DNA from: DAISWO01 sp036826295
GTDB taxonomy: Bacteria > Patescibacteriota > Saccharimonadia > Saccharimonadales > JAGQNJ01
Direction: 5' to 3'
Assembly (NCBI GenBank): GCA_036826295.1
Contig: DAISWO010000009.1
Coordinates: forward strand, 1 to 10,736
DNA: 10,736 bases
The translations under genes were made by a program, and so were the position numbers. Numbering within the stretch: position 1 is the first letter of the stretch; each line of letters starts with the position of its first letter. The notes under the pieces were generated by a model. It was not told where the DNA came from and did not search any database. It worked only from the letters and a program-made list of their open reading frames with translations. Below are positions 1 to 6,314 of this stretch, one piece after another.

Positions 1-530
1 ACAAACTAATCGAAGAGCGAGGTGATGAGGTGGTTTTCTTTGACGGGCGTAATGCTTACGAGGCGGCAGTGGGGCGGTTTAAAAACGCTGTTGTACCTGA
101 CACGAAAACAACTCATGATTTCGTAAAGGAAATATCCAGTGATAAATATAACGATATCAAGGATAAGCCGGTAGTGACTTACTGCACCGGAGGAGTGCGT
201 TGTGAAATCTTGACAACGCTCATGAAAAACAGGGGTTTTAAAGATGTGTATCAAATGGACGGCGGGGTAGTGAAATATGGCGAAAAATACGGCGACGAAG
301 GACTATGGGAAGGTGCACTCCATATCTTTGACGATCGGATGACGCATCGATTTTCGGACAAGTCTGTTGATATTGGCGAGTGTACGCATTGCCACGGTAA
401 AACCAGCAATTACGAAAACTGCGCAAAAGTATCCTGCAATCGACTAGTGCTGATGTGTAATAAATGCAAAAAGAAAACCTTGTGCGCAGAGTGCTTAAAG
501 GCGAAAAAATCGGCGAAAGTAACGGATTGA
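1..530 (+). CDS. trhO: tRNA uridine(34) hydroxylase TrhO (UPF0176/YceA family), 3' part only
   Basis: The reading frame is open from base 3, so the gene begins upstream of the window; a GTG at 30 is internal, because KLIEERGDE reads in frame before it. About 175 residues remain. They show the rhodanese domain with the active-site loop CTGGVRCE, followed by GFKDVYQMDGGVVKY, the FDDRM motif, and a C-terminal cysteine-rich module of eight cysteines (C..C, C....C, C..C, C..C) like that of E. coli YceA/TrhO. The family makes 5-hydroxyuridine at wobble U34 of tRNAs in an oxygen-dependent reaction, the first step towards (c)mo5U. The catalytic Cys of the rhodanese loop is kept. Family assignment is strong. 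The next gene starts 3 nt after the TGA stop, so the two may be cotranscribed. tRNA-Val(UAC) at 10278 is the isoacceptor type that TrhO modifies in E. coli. Confidence 0.93.
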   Translation, partial: KLIEERGDEVVFFDGRNAYEAAVGRFKNAVVPDTKTTHDFVKEISSDKYNDIKDKPVVTYCTGGVRCEILTTLMKNRGFKDVYQMDGGVVKYGEKYGDEGLWEGALHIFDDRMTHRFSDKSVDIGECTHCHGKTSNYENCAKVSCNRLVLMCNKCKKKTLCAECLKAKKSAKVTD

Positions 531-533
531 ACT

Positions 534-1472
534 ATGGGCGCGGCTCAAGAATTATTAGATAGGGCAGAGAATATCGCTCAGCTAGGTCGTACTGAACTTG
601 ATAGGGAAAGTCGTCAACAAGTTTTGATAGAATATCGAGCACCTTTAAATTCGAGTGTGTTGATGAACATTAGAACAAGTGCAATTGTCGGAGGAACGGA
701 ACGACACTTCAACAGAGGAAGGTGGATTTTTCTAACGGATACAGAAGCACCGGAGACACCTGAAGAAGAACGGCGTAGCATATTTGATTGTGGTCACGGG
801 CCATTCTTCTCGATTAATATCGACACATTAGACGATGAAAATTATGCGGAACCAAGCGGATTACTGGAGAGATGGACAGAATTAGAGCCATTATGTGAAG
901 ATGCTAAGTTTGGATCAGCAGAAGATACTGGATTGATCAGAACTATATTTGCTGCTGTAAAATCAATAAAGACGGGGGCGTTGTTAGGCGAAGATATTTT
1001 GGATGAGATTTCAAGTAGTTTTGCAACAGTATTATCAAAGGGGTCGACCGTAGTACAAAGGTCTACGCATGGAGAAATATTTGATGGCGGGAGCACAATT
1101 GACCTTTGTGAAGTAAACATCACAGGCAGCCTGCAACATCTTACATTTCACACGAAGCTACCGAAGTTATTAATATCTCTACATCAAATCGACGAGCAAG
1201 ATCACGCTGTATTTTCACAAAGACCGACAGGAAGTTACGAAACTTACTCAGAGATTGCCGATCCGCTGGAAAGGGAAGCGAGAGTCGAAGGTAGCAAGGT
1301 CATTAGAGATTCTGAAGAAAATATAATCTTAGTAACTTCTAATCCAGAAGGCAAAGAAGCGATAGAAGATGCTGAGCGAGCAGTCGGACTTAGGGATTTG
1401 AGGCTAGATTACCTGGATTTATTTAAACTGGGTCTAGAAGATTTCAAAAAAACCAGAGACGGCGCCAAATAA
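534..1472 (+). CDS. Unrecognised acidic soluble protein upstream of the PafA/Dop-like gene
   Basis: I do not recognise this 312-residue protein. The ATG at 534 lies 3 nt after the trhO stop and has no convincing Shine-Dalgarno, only GAAAG in upstream coding sequence, so translation may depend on coupling. There is no signal peptide or membrane helix. The composition is acidic, with D/E-rich stretches near residues 70-80, 95-125 and 235-275. Only three cysteines are present, in FDCGHG, LCEDAK and DLCEV. The N-terminal 25 residues look helical. The middle (residues 30-110) looks strand-rich, with WIFLTDTEAPE and GHGPFFSINID. The C-terminus ends in a predicted helix and GAK, so it lacks the GGQ/GGE end of Pup or UBact and is not a modifier of that kind. 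It ends 83 nt before the ATG of the PafA/Dop-like gene. Its position makes it a candidate substrate, partner or regulator of that enzyme, but this rests on adjacency only. The long uninterrupted frame supports a real gene. Confidence 0.8.
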   Translation: MGAAQELLDRAENIAQLGRTELDRESRQQVLIEYRAPLNSSVLMNIRTSAIVGGTERHFNRGRWIFLTDTEAPETPEEERRSIFDCGHGPFFSINIDTLDDENYAEPSGLLERWTELEPLCEDAKFGSAEDTGLIRTIFAAVKSIKTGALLGEDILDEISSSFATVLSKGSTVVQRSTHGEIFDGGSTIDLCEVNITGSLQHLTFHTKLPKLLISLHQIDEQDHAVFSQRPTGSYETYSEIADPLEREARVEGSKVIRDSEENIILVTSNPEGKEAIEDAERAVGLRDLRLDYLDLFKLGLEDFKKTRDGAK

Positions 1473-1543
1473 CAGTGCTCATACTCTGGTTGACCCAAGC
1501 ACAATACTTAAAGCAAGAAGTATAAATATATACAATAACGTTG

Positions 1544-1549
1544 TATAAT
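1544..1549 (+). promoter_or_regulatory. Candidate -10 box of a leaderless promoter for the PafA/Dop-like gene
   Basis: A perfect TATAAT ends 6 nt before the ATG at 1556, which would place the transcription start on or next to that ATG. There is no good -35 at 16-18 nt (the 17-nt position reads TATAAA). An alternative set is TTAAAG at 1508-1513, a 17-nt spacer and TACAAT at 1531-1536, which would give a leader of about 13 nt. Confidence 0.45.
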
Positions 1550-1555
1550 AATGTG

Positions 1556-2950
1556 ATGAGATTAATGGGAAGCGAAGCAGAGTATTCGGTTAGTTCTACG
1601 ATGGTACATGCGGATATCGCAGCAACGAATCTTGCAAAAGGATCCAGTTTGCCTGCAGGTATTGATAGACTCGGTACACGCAAAGAGTACTTGTCGAATG
1701 GTGCTCGATTCTACTTAGATCATGGTTCGCATCCTGAGTACTGTTCTCCCGAAACCTATGGGGCTCTAGAGAGTACAATCTCTGAGTTTGCAGGAATTGA
1801 AGTAGTTAGAGCGGCTGCCAATAATTTGCGAGCACAAATCGATGAGTCTTTAGGCGAAGATCAAGAAAGCGACTTAAGAGTATTCAGGAGAGTGAGCGAT
1901 GGAAGCATGCAAAGCGCAGGACATCACATTAATCTTCGTGTTAAGAGAGAATTATGCATGACGCAAGACGGTCTTGCGCCGCAACTAGCGCATATGATTG
2001 GTGGGACAATACTTTTTGGGGCAGGATGCGTTAGGCGTCAAGGAGTATTCACTCTTTCTCAAAAAGGTCCACATATAAGTGATCTTACTGACCTTGGGAC
2101 TACCTCCTCAAGTAAGCCTTTAATAAACTTGCGGGATGAGCCGTTAGACAATAAAACGAGGTGGCGTCGCCTTCATATTACAGGTAACGATTCTTTGTTT
2201 TCTCCTTGGGCTACGTGGTTAAGAAATGCAACATTTGACATCGTATTGTCTTATTGCGAATCTCAACCTGATCAAGCAAAAGAACTTTCACAATATATAC
2301 CTATTAATCTTCGCGCTGCACTCAGAGCCATTAATAGCGATCCAGAAAGACGAGTGACACTAAAAAGTTACAAGACAATTAAAGCTAAAGATATGGAGTG
2401 GGCTTTATTCGAGAAAGTTATAGAAGCATTTAAGCGAGGGGACTTGCAAGAAGATAAACTTGGGGAAGAGTCAGTTGTTGCTTTCGATGAGTGGCAGTGG
2501 GCGCTCGAGTCTGACGATGCAAGAATCAGAAAACTCGTGGATTGGCGTTTACGTTCAGTTGTACATAAGAAAATGGACGCGAAGTTCGGAGGAGAAGTGA
2601 CTGATGAGCGTAGATTACGAGATATCAGTCTAGATGATGTTTTAAAACGAACTCCAATGGCGAATTTATTCCAGAATACTCTATTTAATGCAGGGTTAGA
2701 ACGGCTGGCTATAGTTTTTGATACAACCGAAGAAGATCTTCGAGCAAGGATAGACGATAGAGTTACGGTAGCACCGATCGGAAGAGCCAGCGTTAGGGGT
2801 GCTTTTATTAAAGAGCACAAGGGAAAGAACTTTAACATTAACTGGGAAGGGGCGCGCGATAATGAAGATGGCCCTCACGAGACTTTTCAGTTTACCGATG
2901 ATGGTTTAGCACCGGGGAAACCTGCACCGTTCCGGAAATCGTTAATATAA
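1556..2950 (+). CDS. PafA/Dop-family enzyme (Pup ligase / deamidase-depupylase superfamily), PafA-like
   Basis: This 464-residue protein belongs to the glutamine-synthetase-like PafA/Dop family. PafA joins the C-terminal Glu of Pup to substrate lysines using ATP; Dop deamidates Pup and removes it. Motifs in order are: MGSEAEY (residues 4-10; first Glu corresponds to Mtb PafA E9), NGARFYLDHGSHPEY (48-62, with D55 at the catalytic Asp position), LSQK (167-170), INLRDEP (190-196), WRRLH (203-207), RAINSDPERRVTL (257-269), and a C-terminal domain with RASVRGAFIKEH (410-421). The distance from MG to NGAR equals that recalled for Mtb PafA, so the Dop-loop insertion is absent. GSHPEY is PafA-like, while the following CSPE resembles Dop. 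The PafA motif with HENY reads HHIN here (Glu to Ile at 125), and the preceding KNN is lost. PafA and Dop are roughly 450 and 500 residues. I chose ATG 1556 because MRLMGSEAEY matches the family start; TTG 1541 overlaps the putative -10, and ATG 1565 would clip strand 1. Family is confident; ligase versus depupylase is not. Confidence 0.88.
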   Translation: MRLMGSEAEYSVSSTMVHADIAATNLAKGSSLPAGIDRLGTRKEYLSNGARFYLDHGSHPEYCSPETYGALESTISEFAGIEVVRAAANNLRAQIDESLGEDQESDLRVFRRVSDGSMQSAGHHINLRVKRELCMTQDGLAPQLAHMIGGTILFGAGCVRRQGVFTLSQKGPHISDLTDLGTTSSSKPLINLRDEPLDNKTRWRRLHITGNDSLFSPWATWLRNATFDIVLSYCESQPDQAKELSQYIPINLRAALRAINSDPERRVTLKSYKTIKAKDMEWALFEKVIEAFKRGDLQEDKLGEESVVAFDEWQWALESDDARIRKLVDWRLRSVVHKKMDAKFGGEVTDERRLRDISLDDVLKRTPMANLFQNTLFNAGLERLAIVFDTTEEDLRARIDDRVTVAPIGRASVRGAFIKEHKGKNFNINWEGARDNEDGPHETFQFTDDGLAPGKPAPFRKSLI

Positions 2951-2976
2951 AAACGATACCCGTCACCTGTAACCTA

Positions 2977-2982
2977 TACAAT
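2977..2982 (+). promoter_or_regulatory. Candidate -10 box of a leaderless uvrC promoter
   Basis: TACAAT, within TATACAAT at 2975-2982, ends 6 nt before the uvrC ATG at 2989. This is the same geometry as the TATAAT in front of the PafA-like gene. No convincing -35 is visible and no Shine-Dalgarno lies between the box and the ATG. Confidence 0.45.
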
Positions 2983-2988
2983 ATATAT

Positions 2989-4482
2989 ATGCATAGTATC
3001 GAGAAGAAGCTAAAAGATTTGCCAAAAACGCCCGGTGTTTATCTGTATAAGGATAAATCGGGTCAGATTATTTATGTCGGTAAAGCCGCGGTAATAAAAA
3101 ACCGTGTGCGTCAGTATTTTCAAAAAAGCCGACCGTTTGTTCCAAAGACCACTGCGCTGGTTAAAGAAATAGCGGACTTGGATTATATAACCGTCGAGAC
3201 CGAGATTGATGCGCTATTTTTAGAGGCAGAATTGGTGCGTCGTTATCAACCGAAATTTAATATCCTACTTCGTGACGACAAGAGTACTAGTTATATCAGG
3301 ATAGATATTAAAAGTGATCATCCGACCGTAACCGTGACGCGTCGGCCTCTTGATGATGGAGCAGAGTACTTCGGGCCATACTTTAATGCGCTACTGATCA
3401 GGACAGCACTAAAACAACTTCGCAAGGCTTTTCCATACTCAACCCACACTGGGGCAATACCAAAACGGGCTTGTTTGATGTATCAAATTGGACTTTGCCC
3501 AGGGCTGGAGGAGGGAAAAACGAGTTTAGAAGATTACCTAAAAAACCTCCGACAACTAATTAGTTATATTAAGGGTAATCGCGTTTCTATAGTCAATGAG
3601 ATTGAGCTTGATATGAAGCGAGCTGCCAAAAACCACGATTTTGAGTTGGCATCACGGTTGCGAAATCAGCTGTTTGCTTTAAAAGGACTAAAGAAAAGCA
3701 TAGTGTTTAGTCGTCAAGAGTTTATGGATATCAGTAAAGACCAAGGTTTGAGCGAGTTGGCTGGACTACTCGGTCTTGAAAAAGCGCCAAAACGTATTGA
3801 AGGCTATGATATTAGTCATATGAGTGGTACTGATACGGTGGCTAGTATGGTGGTGTTTAGCAATGGCATACCCGACAAAACAGAGTATCGTAAGTTCAAG
3901 ATGGTGCGTCCAGGGAATGATGATTTTGCCCATATGAATGAAGTAATAAATCGACGTTTGTCGGCGACTAATATAAAAAAATGGGGAAAACCAGACTTGT
4001 TTTTAATTGATGGCGGTAAAGGTCAATTGAGTGCGGCGAGTAATGCTCGTGATAATCTGGGATTTTCCAAAATACCGATGATTGGACTAGCCAAGCGCGA
4101 AGAGGAGATCGTTATTAAAACGGGCGAATTCGACAAATTGAAACCTCCAAAGTCAGCATATGTTACAAGAACAGGTGAGTTTACTAAAGTTGAGCTCGAA
4201 AAGAGCTCGAATGCCGTAAAGTTGTTGCAACGCATAAGAGACGAATCGCACAGATTTGCGGTTAGCTACCACACTGTATTAAAACGACAAAGACAGACGG
4301 CCAGCATCTTAGATAGCATCCCCGGTATAGGGCCGTCCACTCGCAAGAAATTGTTAAGACACTACGGATCTACCAAACAAATTATTCTTGCAAGTCAGAT
4401 TGATTTAGAAAAAGTGGTTGGCAAAACAAAAGCCGTTATACTTACAAAATACATCAAAACCAATGAGGATCAGCAGAATTGA
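2989..4482 (+). CDS. uvrC: Excinuclease ABC subunit C (UvrC), short form
   Basis: UvrC makes the dual incision around bulky DNA lesions after UvrA and UvrB have located them. Domains in order are: GIY-YIG nuclease (about residues 12-92: PGVYLY, IYVGKA, NRVRQYF, FLEAELVRRYQPKFN), which makes the 3' cut; a UVR helix pair that binds UvrB (about 202-236); an RNase H-like nuclease for the 5' cut (EGYDISHMSG with D274, FLIDGGKGQL with D341, RDESHRFAVSYH); and a C-terminal helix-hairpin-helix pair (SIPGIGPSTRKKLLRHYG, then DLEKVVGKTKA). At 497 residues it is about 100 shorter than typical UvrC but complete in domains. The cysteine segment between nuclease and UVR keeps C162 and C170 (RACLMYQIGLC) but lacks the other two of the four cysteines reported to hold an iron-sulfur cluster in E. 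coli UvrC. The ATG at 2989 fits the family start. uvrA and uvrB are not in the window. Confidence 0.97.
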   Translation: MHSIEKKLKDLPKTPGVYLYKDKSGQIIYVGKAAVIKNRVRQYFQKSRPFVPKTTALVKEIADLDYITVETEIDALFLEAELVRRYQPKFNILLRDDKSTSYIRIDIKSDHPTVTVTRRPLDDGAEYFGPYFNALLIRTALKQLRKAFPYSTHTGAIPKRACLMYQIGLCPGLEEGKTSLEDYLKNLRQLISYIKGNRVSIVNEIELDMKRAAKNHDFELASRLRNQLFALKGLKKSIVFSRQEFMDISKDQGLSELAGLLGLEKAPKRIEGYDISHMSGTDTVASMVVFSNGIPDKTEYRKFKMVRPGNDDFAHMNEVINRRLSATNIKKWGKPDLFLIDGGKGQLSAASNARDNLGFSKIPMIGLAKREEEIVIKTGEFDKLKPPKSAYVTRTGEFTKVELEKSSNAVKLLQRIRDESHRFAVSYHTVLKRQRQTASILDSIPGIGPSTRKKLLRHYGSTKQIILASQIDLEKVVGKTKAVILTKYIKTNEDQQN

Positions 4483-4483
4483 A

Positions 4484-5695
4484 ATGAAACCAGAATTTTT
4501 TATAAATAACCGACAAAGATTGTGTGAATTAACTAAGAGTAAGTTGTTGATAATTTCCGCAAACAGTACGTTACAACGAAATTCTGACGTTACATATCCA
4601 TTTAGACAGGATAGTAATTTTTGGTACGCCACTGGGTTAGATGAGCCTGACGTACTGTTAGTTATAAACAATGGTGAAGAATATCTAATAATGCCACAGC
4701 GGAGTAATGTGCAGAATATTATGGATGGACTAATCGATCATAAAAAAATGGTGAAAAAATCTGGAATCACAGATGTGCTAGATTGGGCTAAGGGCTGGGA
4801 AAAACTATCAAACCAAGTAAAAGCATCCAAAAAAGTGGCAATATTGGAGCCACCAAAACCTTATGTCGAAATATACGGCTTTTACACGAACCCGGCCAGA
4901 CAAGTGCTTAAAGACAAAGTTGAGTCACTCGGTCAATTCGAATTCGAGGATCTCAGGCCGCTCTTTTCAGGTTTACGGGTTATCAAGCAACCGCTCGAGC
5001 TAAAGATGATTCAACAGGCCATAGACATATCGATCGAGTCATTGAATGATGTCTTGAAAGAAGTACATCAGTTTAATCACGAATACCAAATCGAGGCCGC
5101 GCTAACCGAGGGAATCAGAAGTAGGGGGGCGACTGGCCATGCCTTCCCACCGATTGTTGCGGGCGGTAAAAACGCTACGACAATTCATCATTTTGCTAAT
5201 AACTCCAAGTTAGAGTCTGGCGCACTAGTACTGGTTGACTTTGGGGCAGAAGTTGAAAATTATGCAGCTGATATCGCAAGGACTTTTTCGCTCGGCTCAC
5301 CTTCAAAAAGACAGCTAGATGTTATGCACGCTGTGCGAGAAGTTCAAGAGTTTGCCTTTAGTATCCTAAAACCCGGATTATCATTCAGAGACTATGAGCT
5401 TGCCGTCGAGAAAAAGATGGGAAATGTTTTGAGGGCGTTAGGTATGATCAAATCTGAGACTCGAGAGCAGATACGACGATGTTTTCCGCATGCTGTGTCA
5501 CACTTTTTAGGTCTTGATACACACGATACGGGCGATAGATACGAATCCACCTTTGAACCTAACATGGTAATTGCTGTCGAGCCTAGTATTCTAATCGTTG
5601 AAGAGGGTATCGGGGTCCGCATAGAAGATAACGTCGTAATAACAAAAACAGGCATTAAAAACTTAAGCGTTAACTTGCCCAGTATTAGTAAGTGA
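4484..5695 (+). CDS. pepP: Xaa-Pro aminopeptidase (PepP-type, M24B)
   Basis: This metallo-aminopeptidase removes an N-terminal residue preceding proline; it is cytosolic and would act in peptide turnover. The N-terminal creatinase/aminopeptidase-P domain is recognisable from YPFRQDSNFWYATGLDEPD, close to E. coli PepP. The C-terminal pita-bread domain keeps all five metal ligands (numbering from ATG 4484): D252 and D263 in VLVDFGAEVENYAADIARTF, H340 in HAVSHFLGLDTHD, E366 in IAVEPSI and E381 in VRIEDNVV. Length is 403 residues, against about 440 in E. coli. The ATG at 4484 is 1 nt after the uvrC TGA and gives MKPEFFINNRQRL, which aligns with the start of PepP. An ATG at 4463 would add seven residues and overlap uvrC by 20 nt. 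A GAGGA at 4465-4469 lies 14 nt upstream of 4484, so translational coupling to uvrC is likely. Confidence 0.95.
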   Translation: MKPEFFINNRQRLCELTKSKLLIISANSTLQRNSDVTYPFRQDSNFWYATGLDEPDVLLVINNGEEYLIMPQRSNVQNIMDGLIDHKKMVKKSGITDVLDWAKGWEKLSNQVKASKKVAILEPPKPYVEIYGFYTNPARQVLKDKVESLGQFEFEDLRPLFSGLRVIKQPLELKMIQQAIDISIESLNDVLKEVHQFNHEYQIEAALTEGIRSRGATGHAFPPIVAGGKNATTIHHFANNSKLESGALVLVDFGAEVENYAADIARTFSLGSPSKRQLDVMHAVREVQEFAFSILKPGLSFRDYELAVEKKMGNVLRALGMIKSETREQIRRCFPHAVSHFLGLDTHDTGDRYESTFEPNMVIAVEPSILIVEEGIGVRIEDNVVITKTGIKNLSVNLPSISK

Positions 5696-5703
5696 ACTAC
5701 AAT
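5675..5703 (+). promoter_or_regulatory. Candidate sigma-70-type promoter for the holin-secG-SBP operon
   Basis: TTGCCC at 5675-5680, a 17-nt spacer and TACAAT at 5698-5703 sit inside the end of pepP and just after it. Transcription would begin near 5710, leaving a leader of about 7 nt before the ATG at 5717. No Shine-Dalgarno is present there. Confidence 0.5.
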
Positions 5704-5716
5704 AAACAGATAATAT

Positions 5717-6085
5717 ATGAATAGTTTTATTGGCAGATTTTTAGTTAGATGGTTTGTTTGTGGTGTCGGTCTATGGATTGCATCGGAAGTGTTAGCTGAC
5801 GGCAGGATTACTAATCAGGGTGATATTTCAGTGATTATTGGAGCGGGATTGGTCCTAGCGTTAGTGAATACACTAATTAAACCGATTGTAGTGTTATTCT
5901 CTTTGCCAGCAATACTCTTTAGTCTGGGGCTTTTTATGATTGTCATAAATGCCCTGATGATTTTGCTAGCTAGCCACTTCTATTCGAAGTTAGATGTTGA
6001 TAATTTTGGGACTGCATTAATAGCCGGAATCATCATTGGTCTGGTAAACTGGTTAGTGACAACTATACTAGAGGAGAAGGAATGA
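5717..6085 (+). CDS. Phage holin family protein (Phage_holin_4_2 type), four-helix membrane protein
   Basis: This 122-residue protein is almost entirely hydrophobic, with four predicted membrane helices at about residues 5-25, 39-58, 62-86 and 100-118. The NTLIKPIVVLFSLPAILFSLGLFMIVINALMILLAS stretch is typical of the Phage_holin_4_2 family (PF04020; sequence broken here for length only by residue type: Asn/Pro/Lys after helix 2, then leucine-rich). Despite the family name, most members are chromosomal and of unknown function, so a lysis role should not be assumed and no phage genes are nearby. Start ATG 5717 directly precedes the first helix. The stop overlaps the secG ATG (ATGA at 6082-6085), so the two are translationally coupled. 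Confidence 0.85.
   Translation: MNSFIGRFLVRWFVCGVGLWIASEVLADGRITNQGDISVIIGAGLVLALVNTLIKPIVVLFSLPAILFSLGLFMIVINALMILLASHFYSKLDVDNFGTALIAGIIIGLVNWLVTTILEEKE
6071..6076 (+). promoter_or_regulatory. Strong Shine-Dalgarno of secG
   Basis: GAGGAG at 6071-6076 lies 5 nt before the secG ATG at 6082, inside the holin-family gene. It fixes the secG start and shows that this genome does use Shine-Dalgarno initiation inside operons. Confidence 0.8.
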
Positions 6086-6297
6086 GTTTATTAAATTACG
6101 TAACTTTGATAAGTGCAGCGATAATGATTATTTTGATTCTTGTACAGACTAGAGGCGCTAGTTTGGGTGCAGGAATGGGTGGCGGGGGTGAAGTGAATAC
6201 AGTCCGCAGAGGATCAGACAAAACTATTTTTCAGCTAACAGTTATTTTTGCATTTTTGTTTGCCGCATCGATTCTTCTGAACATCATTATTACCTGA
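6082..6297 (+). CDS. secG: Preprotein translocase subunit SecG
   Basis: SecG is the small accessory subunit of the SecYEG channel in the inner membrane. The 71-residue protein has the family layout: a first helix (about residues 4-22) ending in ILVQTRGASLGAGMGGGG, a glycine-rich linker, then RRGSDKTIFQLTVI running into a second helix (about 48-70). The VQ-R-ASLG-G motif is the family hallmark. The start overlaps the holin-family stop by 4 nt and has a strong Shine-Dalgarno. An exported substrate-binding protein follows 17 nt downstream, so the operon joins a translocase part with one of its probable clients. Confidence 0.95.
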   Translation: MSLLNYVTLISAAIMIILILVQTRGASLGAGMGGGGEVNTVRRGSDKTIFQLTVIFAFLFAASILLNIIIT

Positions 6298-6314
6298 AAG
6301 GTTAAAACAAGTTT

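Noticed and set aside
1490..1495. TTGACC as a -35 box for the PafA-like gene
   Set aside because: The nearest -10-like hexamer (1521-1526) is 25 nt away, beyond the usable range, and the 17-nt position reads GCAAGA.
1473..1555. Search for a small Pup-like gene between the unknown protein and the PafA-like gene, and elsewhere in the window
   Set aside because: The 83-nt gap is too short for a Pup of about 60 residues, and no small frame ending in GGQ or GGE was seen anywhere in the window.
2368..2838. 156-codon minus-strand reading frame inside the PafA-like gene
   Set aside because: It is a shadow of the strongly supported + strand gene, Ser/Ala/Ile-rich, and shows no family motif or ribosome site.
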